Shown one piece after another: positions 1 to 7,110 of a DNA stretch of 44,149 bases. Position numbers and translations under genes: made by a program. How positions within the stretch are numbered: position 1 is the stretch's first letter; every line of letters starts with the position of its first letter. The DNA is from a virus, in the IMG/VR virus record IMGVR_UViG_3300025012_000163, positions 1 to 44,149 of that record; one strand, given 5' to 3'. The notes beneath the pieces were generated by a model. The model was not told the DNA's origin. It was given only the letters and a program-made list of their open reading frames with translations, and made no database searches.

Positions 1-1
1 A

Positions 2-82
2 TCGGAAAGCCAGCCCAACATGTACCACGAAGAAAAAGGCTTGATGCAGGACTGCCAGTGCATAACTAAATTGCCTGCCTAA
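2..82 (+). CDS. 3' end of an unidentified small protein (partial)
   Basis: An open frame enters from the left edge and ends at TAA 80-82, giving 26 residues that finish ...QCITKLPA. It is followed at once by a hairpin, as the end of a transcription unit would be. Nothing in this fragment allows a function call, and the other + frame through the same stretch also stays open to about position 69, so the assignment is weak. Confidence 0.3.
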   Translation, partial: SESQPNMYHEEKGLMQDCQCITKLPA

Positions 83-85
83 TCA

Positions 86-129
86 CCAGGGCAAAGACTT
101 TGCAATATTGAGCTTTGCCCCCCCCCTGG
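86..129 (+). other. stem-loop with a nine-C run
   Basis: CCAGGGCAAAG (86-96) can pair with CTTTG at 113-117 followed by a C9 run and TGG. The 3' arm therefore has about six more C residues than the 5' arm can pair. It lies just after the stop of the partial gene. There is no T tract behind it on the + strand, so it is not a textbook rho-independent terminator; it may protect a 3' end or separate units. Confidence 0.5.
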
Positions 130-182
130 TTATGAGTTAGTCAATTTAATAACCTTAGATATGACCAAATGTTTAGTTTCGC

Positions 183-219
183 TGTTCATCCTTGAACAAC
201 CATTACAACAATTTACACT
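183..219 (+). promoter_or_regulatory. putative sigma70 promoter overlapped by an inverted repeat
   Basis: TTGAAC (192-197) and TACACT (214-219) are 16 bp apart and match 4/6 positions of each sigma70 box. The perfect inverted repeat TGTTCA-TCCT-TGAACA (183-198) covers the -35 box, as an operator would. A Shine-Dalgarno-like AGGGGAG follows at 221-227. It would drive the first run of small + strand genes. The boxes are moderate matches and no regulator is identified. Confidence 0.4.
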
Positions 220-239
220 AAGGGGAGAATGTTATAATT

Positions 240-428
240 ATGAAAGGCAAAACGATTCGTTTCTACAACAGATTTGGAACCCATATGGGCTGGAAATACC
301 TTGCCAATGTGACATACTTTGAACTGCTTAACTGGCTCAAGGCAGGCAACACATTAAGATTTCAGAAACAAATCCTGACTAAGGACTCTCACAGTAATGA
401 AATCTTCAAAATCTTGCGGAGATCATAA
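240..428 (+). CDS. hypothetical protein, 62 aa
   Basis: First complete gene on the + strand. The protein is basic and rich in aromatic residues, with no recognised domain, signal peptide or membrane segment. The start ATG at 240 lies about 12 nt after AGGGGAG (221-227), a slightly long spacing. Its TAA overlaps the ATG of the next gene (TAATG), so the two are probably translationally coupled. No function is proposed. Confidence 0.75.
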   Translation: MKGKTIRFYNRFGTHMGWKYLANVTYFELLNWLKAGNTLRFQKQILTKDSHSNEIFKILRRS

Positions 429-748
429 TGACAATGACATCAGAAGAGATTATGTCTTTCCAAGGGCACGAGTTTACCTACGTGTTCGAAGATAACGATA
501 CAATGTCAGCATATGTTAAGAAAATAGACTTAGAAAAAGAACTATTATCTTTCTGGAGCTTTTCACTAGTTACAGATAGCGGATATGAGTTTGAACCACT
601 AGATGATGAAGAAAAAATTGAGGGTGCTTGTTGTTTAGGTTATTCAAATACATTAGATAAAATTATTGAATTTATTACAGAAATAAAAACTATTAGAAAA
701 CATTTATCTAAACAAACAGGAATTTATTTTGACGGATGTCCATTCTAA
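428..748 (+). CDS. hypothetical protein, FxGxxhxY small family, copy 1
   Basis: This 106-residue acidic protein starts in a TAATG overlap with the previous gene, preceded by GGAG. Its layout is FQGHEFTY near residue 12, then AYVKKID, a FWSFS strand, a conserved Cys-Leu (CCLGY) and a long amphipathic helix, ending FDGCPF. The same order of features occurs in the proteins at 2484-2834 and 6187-6419, so it belongs to a three-member paralogous set in this phage. The fold looks like a small beta-rich domain with a C-terminal helix. Function is unknown. Confidence 0.75.
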   Translation: MTMTSEEIMSFQGHEFTYVFEDNDTMSAYVKKIDLEKELLSFWSFSLVTDSGYEFEPLDDEEKIEGACCLGYSNTLDKIIEFITEIKTIRKHLSKQTGIYFDGCPF

Positions 749-759
749 GGAGCTTAGAC

Positions 760-1203
760 ATGAAAAAACTCTGTCCAATTTGCAACACCCTCAATGAAGC
801 AATCGGCTTCAACTTAACTGAAAAAGAAATTCATAACATTCGTAAGATTGGTTTGTCCGAACAGCTTTGCAAGACCTGTTACCAGAAAGAACTTGCAACC
901 AGGCTAGAATCTACCAAAGCTACTTTAATTCCGCTGAACAAAGAAAAAGAAATTACTCAGACTGCATACCATAAAGCCTATGAAGCATGGAAAGAAGTAG
1001 CCAGCATTTATCAAGCTATCGATTACAATCTCAACATGAATAAACATGCAATCAAAATGAAAGAATCAACCAAGATAAGAGTGCCAAAAACTAGTGAACC
1101 AGTCAACATTGAGCTTCTTTGCCAGCAGATTCTTTCTACCCTAAGTAAAGAACAACAACAGGCTATTATTCAAACCTTTAAAGCAACTCAAACCATAGGA
1201 TAA
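760..1203 (+). CDS. zinc-binding hypothetical protein
   Basis: The ATG at 760 is chosen over an in-frame upstream ATG at 736 because GGAG (749-752) lies 7 nt before it and it avoids overlap with the previous gene. The 147-residue protein has two CxxC pairs near the N terminus (C5/C8 and C37/C40), the pattern of a small C4 zinc finger. A long charged helical region follows, then a predicted C-terminal helix rich in Gln. It may bind nucleic acid, but the family is not recognised. Confidence 0.75.
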   Translation: MKKLCPICNTLNEAIGFNLTEKEIHNIRKIGLSEQLCKTCYQKELATRLESTKATLIPLNKEKEITQTAYHKAYEAWKEVASIYQAIDYNLNMNKHAIKMKESTKIRVPKTSEPVNIELLCQQILSTLSKEQQQAIIQTFKATQTIG

Positions 1204-1208
1204 CTAAA

Positions 1209-1532
1209 ATGACTAAAATAGACCAACTATTTATTAGAGCATGCAAAAGTAAAGATCCTTATAAAAGACTTAAATCTATTCGTCGTCGTTTCTACATTCG
1301 CCTTAATGATGATGACAAATATATTACAATGAAATTGGCTGAAATATGTGATACATACATTCCAGTTAAATCCATTAAAATATTTGAGGACCTTACTCAT
1401 CCATTTGTAATGCGTAATGCCACTATTCAAGAGAAGTTATTTCGTCTTTTCTTGAATAATATTAGATTTGCTGAAATAACTGCATTTCCTGGCATGATAC
1501 CGCCTGCGATGTTTAGAAAAGTTAAAGATTAA
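1209..1532 (+). CDS. conserved phage hypothetical protein
   Basis: A 107-residue basic protein starting 5 nt after the preceding stop. It begins IDQLFIRACKSKDPYKRLKS and ends with FPGMIPPAMFRKVKD; this pairing of an N-terminal FIRACK segment and a C-terminal FPG.IPPA.FR motif is, as I recall it, seen in small proteins of several environmental phages. No catalytic or metal-binding pattern is visible. The role is unknown. Confidence 0.75.
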   Translation: MTKIDQLFIRACKSKDPYKRLKSIRRRFYIRLNDDDKYITMKLAEICDTYIPVKSIKIFEDLTHPFVMRNATIQEKLFRLFLNNIRFAEITAFPGMIPPAMFRKVKD

Positions 1533-1561
1533 ATATTTTCCAATTAATAGGAACCATTACA

Positions 1562-1843
1562 ATGTCAAGCCCAATCATTACATTCCGCTTCACAACCTAT
1601 CAACTTGCTCGTGGCCTGCAAATTGTCCGCAGCCTGGAGCCGAACTTCCAACTTACTAGTCTTAGCCAACTAGTCAAGATCATCTATACTGATTACCTGG
1701 CAAAAATGACCCTTAGCCAAACAGATGAAGTAAATCCAGACATTATGCAAGAAACCCAAGTTTTTATCTTAAATCCCAGAAAGAGAGAAATCAACTTGAT
1801 ATCATTGGCTGATGAGGAAAACTTCACTCATCAGGAGGTATAA
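1562..1843 (+). CDS. ribbon-helix-helix-like protein
   Basis: 93 residues. The N-terminal half has a short strand (ITFRFTTYQ), a helix (LARGLQIVRSL) and a second helix after LTSLSQLVKIIYTDYL. This is the order of a ribbon-helix-helix DNA-binding fold and is alignable with the protein at 2179-2436. The C terminus ends HQEV, where the AGGAGGT ribosome binding site of the next gene is encoded. It could be a small transcriptional regulator; this is inferred from layout only. Confidence 0.7.
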   Translation: MSSPIITFRFTTYQLARGLQIVRSLEPNFQLTSLSQLVKIIYTDYLAKMTLSQTDEVNPDIMQETQVFILNPRKREINLISLADEENFTHQEV

Positions 1844-1844
1844 T

Positions 1845-2150
1845 ATGAAAAGAATACACGTAAACAATATTGTTATATGTAAAACATATTATGCAGTATG
1901 TGTGGGTTCAATATCAGCAATACAATTTGAAGAGATAATGATACCTAAAGATACAGTACATAATTTCAGAACAAATTTTACTTATGCCTGGTACTTGTCT
2001 GATATTGGTATTGAATATGAAAATGAATCATATATAAACAATCTTAATCGAGTATTTGATACGGAAGAAGAAGCTAAGAATTGGATAAGCACTGAAGAGT
2101 ATAAACAAGATTTAGAACGCCATTGGAATGTGTGTTCTTTTGGTAAATAA
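1845..2150 (+). CDS. hypothetical protein, 101 aa
   Basis: The start at 1845 is set by AGGAGGT (1834-1840), which overlaps the end of the previous gene; an in-frame alternative at 1812 has no comparable site. The protein has beta-rich N-terminal stretches and an acidic helical C-terminal part (EEEAKNWI). No domain is recognised. Codon use is markedly AT-rich, as in the neighbouring small genes. Confidence 0.75.
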   Translation: MKRIHVNNIVICKTYYAVCVGSISAIQFEEIMIPKDTVHNFRTNFTYAWYLSDIGIEYENESYINNLNRVFDTEEEAKNWISTEEYKQDLERHWNVCSFGK

Positions 2151-2178
2151 CATCAGTCAATTAATAAAGGAACCAACT

Positions 2179-2436
2179 ATGAGTAAAGCCCGCGTAGTTT
2201 CAACCCGAATGACTATTGAAGATCTTGCCAAAGCTCGTGATGGCCTACTTGCTAAAGGCATAGACCCAGCTGAATTAACAACTAGTCAAATTATCAAACT
2301 TACTTTTTATTATGGAATCATTTATCTCTGCCAAGATCCAAAATCTCCACCGAGTCAAGAATCCATAGACTTTGTAAGGCAGAAATTCAGCAAGACAAAA
2401 GTAACCAGGAGAATGCTCTTAACTGATCTGGAATAA
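2179..2436 (+). CDS. ribbon-helix-helix-like protein
   Basis: The ATG at 2179 follows AAAGGA; the longer frame from 2128 overlaps the previous gene and is unlikely. The 85-residue protein starts with a strand (RVVSTRMTIEDL), then helix A (AKARDGLLAKG) and helix B (TTSQIIKLTFYYGIIYL), matching the ribbon-helix-helix layout. It is probably a paralogue of the protein at 1562-1843. A DNA-binding regulatory role is plausible but unproven. Confidence 0.75.
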   Translation: MSKARVVSTRMTIEDLAKARDGLLAKGIDPAELTTSQIIKLTFYYGIIYLCQDPKSPPSQESIDFVRQKFSKTKVTRRMLLTDLE

Positions 2437-2483
2437 TAATCTTGCAAGATTTTAAAGAACTCACAATCAAAGGAGACATAAAA

Positions 2484-2834
2484 ATGATAACAAGAGATAA
2501 TATGAAAACAATGCTTGGAGTTGAATTTGATTACATTGACAGGAATGGAAGTATAACAAAGGCTTTTGTAAAAGTAGTTGATCCACAGAAAGGTATATCT
2601 TTATTTTCATTATCTGACAGAACAGAAGATGGTTTTTGTCCAAGAGATGAAGGATTTAAAACTGAACAAGATGGTACTTGGTGCTTAGCATCTTTAGACT
2701 TCTCAGTAGAAAGGGAACTTGAAATTGCTTTAATGGATTTAAATGAAATTAATTCTACAGGAAAATTAGCCCCATTTAAAAGAGTAGAATCAGATTATGA
2801 TGGCAGTAATAATATAAATTGTATTTTTAGTTAG
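2484..2834 (+). CDS. hypothetical protein, FxGxxhxY small family, copy 2
   Basis: The ATG at 2484 follows AAGGAGA; the in-frame upstream TTG at 2442 is not supported by a binding site. The 116-residue protein carries LGVEFDYIDRNGS, then AFVKVVD, then GISLFSLSD, then WCL, and an acidic helix, in the same order as the proteins at 428 and 6187. It ends NINCIFS, parallel to FDGCPF in copy 1. It stops at TAG, showing that amber is used as a stop in this genome. Function is unknown. Confidence 0.75.
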   Translation: MITRDNMKTMLGVEFDYIDRNGSITKAFVKVVDPQKGISLFSLSDRTEDGFCPRDEGFKTEQDGTWCLASLDFSVERELEIALMDLNEINSTGKLAPFKRVESDYDGSNNINCIFS

Positions 2835-2862
2835 GAGTACTCATAATAAAGGACCAAAAACA

Positions 2863-2979
2863 ATGAAATTAATATTCAAACTTCTTACAGCCCTTATCAT
2901 CTTAATCCTATTCGGCATTGCAGGAGAAATGGATTATCAACATACCATCTCGCAACAAGAACCAGTAGTTCAATATTAA
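2863..2979 (+). CDS. small single-pass membrane protein, 38 aa
   Basis: A short reading frame with AAAGGA upstream. It has a positively charged start (MKLIFK), one hydrophobic segment (residues 4-20) and a polar tail. The next gene starts after AAAGGAG that overlaps this stop region. It is one of several tiny membrane proteins scattered between + strand genes. Such proteins in phages may alter host envelope processes, but none is assignable here. Confidence 0.55.
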   Translation: MKLIFKLLTALIILILFGIAGEMDYQHTISQQEPVVQY

Positions 2980-2992
2980 AAGGAGCACTATT

Positions 2993-3235
2993 ATGTGGGA
3001 CTTCACTAAGAATGCGCAATATTCTTTTCGTACTTTTTATATCCCTGAACGTATGATGTATGGATTGGAGCGTTATATTGAGGGGCACATTAAACCAGGA
3101 GGTTTTCTCTCAGCAGTTCTTAAAAATGATCTTCGCGGCGCTATTAACCATGCAGATAACGAAAACATTCAAAAGCTGCCAGCATACATAGAATTTTTAT
3201 ATAATGAAGCACCAAGCTTATGTTGTGGGAAGTGA
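2993..3235 (+). CDS. conserved phage hypothetical protein, C terminus apparently frameshifted
   Basis: An 80-residue reading frame after AAAGGAGC. It contains IPERMMYGLERYIEGHI, then GGFLSAVLKNDLRGAINHAD, then a YNEAP motif, a pattern I recall from a widespread small phage protein family. Members usually go on with CWGSxEK...W. Here the frame stops at TGA 3233-3235 just after CCGK, but the shifted frame from 3228 reads GSEKKFNDWLNNK to TAA 3267-3269, which fits the expected C terminus. One extra base near 3221-3229 would explain this. Confidence 0.7.
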   Translation: MWDFTKNAQYSFRTFYIPERMMYGLERYIEGHIKPGGFLSAVLKNDLRGAINHADNENIQKLPAYIEFLYNEAPSLCCGK

Positions 3236-3274
3236 AAAGAAGTTTAACGACTGGTTAAATAATAAATAATCACC

Positions 3275-3511
3275 ATGAAAAAACTCCCACACTATAAGAC
3301 ACCAACTAACTTTCTTTGTCCAGCCTGCAATCAGCCCTGTCGCATAATTGCCTTAGACGATTCATTCAGTTATTCTGGCACTCATTGCACTTATGGCCAA
3401 GCTGGCATTCACTATCCATCTGATTATGGCTCACCTGTAACTGATTGCTGCGAGGCAGACGTTCCAGATGCTGAGATGGATGAACCAGATTATTATGATT
3501 ATGGAGATTAA
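3275..3511 (+). CDS. zinc-ribbon-like conserved phage protein
   Basis: 78 residues with CPAC near residue 15, a Cys at 22, HC in the middle and CC near residue 58, followed by an acidic, tyrosine-rich tail. The segment YPSDYGSPVTDCCEADV resembles a motif seen in small phage proteins paired with helicase or recombination genes. Cysteine spacing suggests a zinc ribbon. It sits 3 nt before the helicase gene and may be co-expressed with it. Function is unknown. Confidence 0.75.
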   Translation: MKKLPHYKTPTNFLCPACNQPCRIIALDDSFSYSGTHCTYGQAGIHYPSDYGSPVTDCCEADVPDAEMDEPDYYDYGD

Positions 3512-3514
3512 GTT

Positions 3515-5035
3515 ATGGTAATGAAATATAAAGGCAAGACTCTTACCACCGAACAAGAGTCGCATGTCAATACCATTCTTGATGGAAACAATTATGCCAT
3601 CCAAGCACCTCCTGGCAGTGGCAAAACATTCTTACTCCTCGCTATGGCGCGCAAAATGTCAGGATACGGATTATCAATTTCATTCAACAAACTTCTCGCT
3701 CAAGAAGCTGTAACCAAGTTTTCTAGCAACATAATGTGCAAAACTGGCCATGCCTTAGCATACGGTGCAATTGGTTACAAATATAAGAAGAAGCTCAGCA
3801 AACTGACAGGCAAACAACTAGCTGATACTTTCGACATTGGAGAATGGCAGTTATATAACAGTCCAGCCAACAAAGGATACCTCATTCTAAATACGATCCG
3901 CAAGTACTGTTATTCTAGCGATGAAGTTATTCAATACAAACATTTGCCAAGATTAACAATTCTTCAGGATGCAGACCTGGATATTATGCGTGAAGATTTG
4001 GTTCACCATGCCAATCTTGTATTTAATGAAATGGCTGATGTTAATAAGCATATGCCAATAACTCATGATGTTTATCTCAAAATCTGGGCATTAACAAACC
4101 CAATCATTAACAAAGACTTTATCTTCTTTGACGAATATCAAGATAGCAACCCAGTTATTGCACAAGTAATCAAGAATCAAAGTTGTCAAAAGATCTTCGT
4201 TGGAGACTGTTTCCAGCAAATCTACAGTTGGAGAGGTGCAGTCAATGCCTTGCAAGACGAGAATTTGGCAAAGCTATACATTACTAGAAGTTTCCGATTC
4301 GGTGAAAACATAGCCAATATGGCAAACACTATAATCATAGGCTATTATCCATATCAGTTTGCTTATGTGCCATTTCATGGCAACGACGATGTTGTTTCTT
4401 CTATCCATTACGAGCCCCTTCCAGCTGTGGATGCCATTCTCTGTCGAACAAACAAAGGAATTATTGCAGAAACAATCGAAGCTCTTGATAAGAATCTTTC
4501 TGTCCACATCCTGGGAGGTACTCAACAACTTACATATCTTATCAACTCTATAATTCAGCTCAAACTCCAGGGATATTCAAATCATCCAGACTTATTCCTT
4601 TTTAAGAACTTTGTCGATCTAGTCGAGTATGCTAATTCTCCAATGGGCGGAGATATTAAGCCAATCCTAAAATTAATCGAACTCTATGGCAGGGAACGCT
4701 TATTAAGTATTCTAGAGTCAACTGTGGAAGATCCAAACGAAGCCGACGTAACCATAATTACGGCCCATAAAGCAAAAGGTCTGGAGTGGCCTAGAGTGAG
4801 GCTAGCTAACGATTTCAAGGTTCCCAGCGATCAGGGCAACCCTACTACTGAAGAAACCAACATATTGTATGTAGCCGCATCCAGGGCACTTCATCAACTC
4901 GATGTAAGCAAGTGTGAAGCTTGCTGGCCACACACATTTGACAAGGCTCGAAAGGTTGCCTATGAACAATGGCAAGTAGATCAAATGACAGAAAAGGAGA
5001 CTAAGCATGAATACAAAACAACAGAAGATAATTAA
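3515..5035 (+). CDS. UvrD/PcrA-like superfamily 1 DNA helicase
   Basis: 506 residues with the SF1 motifs in order: Walker A APPGSGKT (31-38), Walker B DEYQD (206-210), motif III GDCFQQIYSWRGA, motif IV LCRTNKG, motif V TAHKAKGLEWPRV and motif VI NILYVAASRA. It is shorter than cellular UvrD (about 720), typical of compact phage versions. Known members couple ATP hydrolysis to 3'-5' unwinding; a role in replication or recombination of phage DNA follows from its neighbours. The start is at ATG 3515, with GGAG 8 nt upstream; a second ATG lies two codons on. The last 29 nt overlap the next gene. Confidence 0.95.
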   Translation: MVMKYKGKTLTTEQESHVNTILDGNNYAIQAPPGSGKTFLLLAMARKMSGYGLSISFNKLLAQEAVTKFSSNIMCKTGHALAYGAIGYKYKKKLSKLTGKQLADTFDIGEWQLYNSPANKGYLILNTIRKYCYSSDEVIQYKHLPRLTILQDADLDIMREDLVHHANLVFNEMADVNKHMPITHDVYLKIWALTNPIINKDFIFFDEYQDSNPVIAQVIKNQSCQKIFVGDCFQQIYSWRGAVNALQDENLAKLYITRSFRFGENIANMANTIIIGYYPYQFAYVPFHGNDDVVSSIHYEPLPAVDAILCRTNKGIIAETIEALDKNLSVHILGGTQQLTYLINSIIQLKLQGYSNHPDLFLFKNFVDLVEYANSPMGGDIKPILKLIELYGRERLLSILESTVEDPNEADVTIITAHKAKGLEWPRVRLANDFKVPSDQGNPTTEETNILYVAASRALHQLDVSKCEACWPHTFDKARKVAYEQWQVDQMTEKETKHEYKTTEDN

Positions 5036-5219
5036 TAACTTATCATTTGAGATATCCAGTGCTTTAATTTCAGCAGATCATTATTATTGCAGTCAAGAGT
5101 CTGATCGAGATAAGATTGAAGCATATCATAAAGGTTATATGCAAAGGGTTGAAAAATTACGAGTCATTCGTGAACAACTAGAAAATGAATTTACAACTAC
5201 AATGTATGATCCAAGATAA
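5007..5219 (+). CDS. hypothetical protein, 70 aa
   Basis: It begins inside the end of the helicase gene in another frame, after AAAGGAG, and so is probably translationally coupled to it. The protein is mostly helical and charged (for example DRDKIEAYHKGYMQRVEKLRVIREQLENEF), like a short coiled coil. No domain is recognised. The overlap suggests expression together with the helicase but says nothing definite about function. Confidence 0.7.
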   Translation: MNTKQQKIINNLSFEISSALISADHYYCSQESDRDKIEAYHKGYMQRVEKLRVIREQLENEFTTTMYDPR

Positions 5220-5231
5220 AGGAGTTAAATT

Positions 5232-5405
5232 ATGAACAAACGACAACTAAAGAAAATAATCACCCTATATCGAGAAGGCTTATCTTGTGAAATCTGCATA
5301 GCTGTTATTGTGGATTTAATGAAGGGAAAAACTCCATTAGAAATAGGAACTGCAATTCATTCTTTTTATGAATTAATATTTGATCTTGATGTAAAGAAAA
5401 GTTAA
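5232..5405 (+). CDS. hypothetical protein, 57 aa
   Basis: ATG at 5232 after AAAGGAG, with coding to TAA 5403-5405. The protein is helical with a hydrophobic middle (CEICIAVIVDLMKGKTPLEI) and a pattern close to a small helix-turn-helix (LREG...-like LYREGLSCEICIAVIVDL). That similarity is weak. The gene fits neatly between its neighbours on the same strand. Function is unknown. Confidence 0.6.
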   Translation: MNKRQLKKIITLYREGLSCEICIAVIVDLMKGKTPLEIGTAIHSFYELIFDLDVKKS

Positions 5406-5438
5406 ATTAAAGCATAAATAACTAAAAAGGAGATTATA

Positions 5439-5969
5439 ATGAAAGTAACAGTAGAATTAGATTTTTATGATGTACAAGAAAACGGATTTGAAACAGCTAT
5501 TGAAAATGCTATTATTTATAAATTAACATCTGATTTTGAAAAACGCGCAGAAGCATTTATTTCTGATAAAATTAATATAATGCTTCAATCAGCAGTTGAA
5601 GTTACTATTGAAAATAAAATGCGAAATCTTTTAAATGAGGATGTTGTAATCACTGATAAGTGGGGAAAGAAAATATTTGTTGGAAGTCCTGAAGATTATA
5701 TTAAAAAGCAAATGGATGAAAAATTATTATCTCCTGTAGATAATTCTGGTAAAAAACTTTCAGGATGTACATCTTCAGGTCAAACTTGGCTAGAATGGAA
5801 TATTGAAAAGGCAATAGAATCTACTATAAAAACACTAACTTCTGAAACTAGAAGTAGTGCCTTAAAAGAATATACAAAACTTTGTAATGATATTCTTGAA
5901 GAAATTAAAATGAGTTCAACTCATGATGCTTTATCGAAAGTTATGAAAGATATTGTTAATCAAAAGTAA
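5439..5969 (+). CDS. conserved phage hypothetical protein, 176 aa
   Basis: It follows AAAGGAG. The N-terminal part is long and helical, with acidic and basic residues alternating. A central segment reads TDKWGKKIFVGSPEDYIKKQMDE, followed by a Gly/Ser turn (GKKLSGCTSSGQTWLEW) and a second long helix. I recall proteins with this WGk...tv.dyi...l layout as phage proteins of unknown role. No catalytic motif is seen. It could be a structural or complex-forming protein. Confidence 0.75.
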   Translation: MKVTVELDFYDVQENGFETAIENAIIYKLTSDFEKRAEAFISDKINIMLQSAVEVTIENKMRNLLNEDVVITDKWGKKIFVGSPEDYIKKQMDEKLLSPVDNSGKKLSGCTSSGQTWLEWNIEKAIESTIKTLTSETRSSALKEYTKLCNDILEEIKMSSTHDALSKVMKDIVNQK

Positions 5970-5992
5970 AAATTTTTATAACGGAGCCAATT

Positions 5993-6163
5993 GTGAGCAA
6001 ACGCAAATTCTTGCCAGAACTCTTCGGAATGAATCTTTACCAGACTGGTCGCAACGAAACTTTTTATGCCTGGAATCATAAACATGCCATTAATAAAAGG
6101 CCAAACGAATTGATTTATTTTATTACAGATGTTGGGAAAAGAATATTAATTATTAATAAATAA
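5993..6163 (+). CDS. hypothetical protein, 56 aa, GTG start
   Basis: GTG at 5993 follows CGGAGCC at good spacing, and the frame runs to TAA 6161-6163. The product is basic (SKRKFLPELFGMN..., pI high) with a hydrophobic C-terminal strand. The ATG at residue 13 would cut off the basic start and has no binding site. No family is recognised. Confidence 0.55.
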   Translation: MSKRKFLPELFGMNLYQTGRNETFYAWNHKHAINKRPNELIYFITDVGKRILIINK

Positions 6164-6186
6164 TTTAAATTAAAAGGGGCACTTAA

Positions 6187-6419
6187 ATGTTTGAAGGAAA
6201 GAGAATTAAATACATTAGTCCAAGTGGTAATTCATATGATGCTATGGTTGTTTCTTGTGTAAAAGATATAGGAATAACATTAGTAAATGCCGATACTTCT
6301 TCACAATATCTTTGGTGTTTACAGAAGCTAGAAAGGGTATAATAAATGGTATTGTAGATAGAACTCTTGAAAAGATAGGAGGATTTGCTTCTTCTGAGTC
6401 TTGTCTATTTGGACAATAA
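6187..6419 (+). pseudogene. FxGxxhxY small family, copy 3, apparently frameshifted
   Basis: The frame opens at ATG 6187 after AAAGGGG and encodes 51 residues: FEGKRIKYISPSGN, then AMVVSCVKDIGITL, then YLWCL, stopping at TAA 6340-6342. The order matches copies 1 and 2. After the WCL position those copies have a helix and a Cys-hydrophobic-Phe end. Here that continuation appears in the shifted frame (EARKGIINGIVDRTLEKIGG ... CLFGQ, stop 6417-6419). One lost or gained base near 6318-6324 would restore a protein of about 76 residues. The truncated 51-residue form may still be made. Confidence 0.6.
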
Positions 6420-6429
6420 GGATACAAAT

Positions 6430-6693
6430 ATGATCATTAATAATAAAATAATAATAAGTATTGGTATACTTTTTAGTGCTATTATAATATTTTTTGCTTT
6501 TAAAGCTGACTTAGAAAAGAATAAAAGAATAGCTGAACTGAAAGAAAGGGCAAACTTAGTGCCAGTCGTAACTGTTGACGCACTAGGCATTTGTAAAGTA
6601 ACGCAAGGAGGCAAAACTTACATGCTGATTGATGTTACTAATGAAACGAAAGCACTTGATGAGGTTAAACAAACTATTAGTACGGAGAAATAA
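6430..6693 (+). CDS. single-pass membrane protein, 87 aa
   Basis: The ATG at 6430 follows AAGGA; an upstream in-frame start at 6385 lies inside the previous gene and is less likely. Residues 5-23 (NKIIISIGILFSAIIIFFAF) form one membrane segment, followed by a charged linker (KADLEKNKRIAELKERAN) and a small beta-like domain (VPVVTVDALGICKVTQGGKTYML). An N-in, periplasmic C-terminal topology or its reverse is possible. The family is unknown. Its stop overlaps the next start (TAATG). Confidence 0.65.
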   Translation: MIINNKIIISIGILFSAIIIFFAFKADLEKNKRIAELKERANLVPVVTVDALGICKVTQGGKTYMLIDVTNETKALDEVKQTISTEK

Positions 6694-6803
6694 TGTGCGA
6701 AAGATTACTCGAATACTTCATACTCTTCTTACTCGCCTGTGTAACCTTAATTCTTTTTTTACGCGAAAAAGTAAAAGCTCTTATGATCAGGATAGAAAAA
6801 TAA
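6693..6803 (+). CDS. small membrane protein, 36 aa
   Basis: The start at 6693 overlaps the previous TAA (TAATG), with CGGAG upstream. Residues 7-23 (EYFILFLLACVTLILFL) form one hydrophobic helix, ended by positively charged REKVKALMIRIEK. The tight coupling to the membrane protein before it supports translation. No function can be inferred. Confidence 0.5.
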   Translation: MCERLLEYFILFLLACVTLILFLREKVKALMIRIEK

Positions 6804-6837
6804 TGCGAATAGCTAGACTACATATTTGGAGGGTAAA

Positions 6838-6996
6838 ATGAATACTGTAAAAAATACTTTAATCTTTCTAGCATCTTTTATAATCGTAGGATTATTTGTC
6901 CTTCTTATTGATCAATTGTACCCCACACCTCCGATTGATCAAGCAGCTTTTCAACCTTATTCTAATAGAAATGTTATTACAAGTTTGGATAAATAA
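6838..6996 (+). CDS. small membrane or exported protein, 52 aa
   Basis: ATG at 6838 after GGAGGG. The N terminus has a Lys and a hydrophobic stretch (LIFLASFIIVGLFVLLI, residues 8-24), then a Pro-rich polar part. It may be a signal anchor with an extracytoplasmic tail; no lipobox Cys is present. It is the last gene before the non-coding stretch that holds the strong promoter at 7076-7104. Confidence 0.55.
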   Translation: MNTVKNTLIFLASFIIVGLFVLLIDQLYPTPPIDQAAFQPYSNRNVITSLDK

Positions 6997-7075
6997 CTTG
7001 GATTTACCTATAAATTGAGTAAGTATTTAAGGATTTTATGAAATAGTAAAAAGGCTAAAAAAGTGAAAAGAGTGC

Positions 7076-7104
7076 TTGACAAGGGCGATTTTTTCTGTTA
7101 TTGT
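7076..7104 (+). promoter_or_regulatory. strong sigma70-type promoter
   Basis: TTGACA at 7076-7081 is a perfect -35 box; TATTGT at 7099-7104 is the -10 box with the ideal 17 bp spacer. Transcription would begin near 7111 and read the gene at 7213 and the structured RNAs at 7572-7934. This is the best promoter match I found in the window. The preceding stretch 6997-7075 shows no gene. Confidence 0.8.
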
Positions 7105-7110
7105 GGTCGA

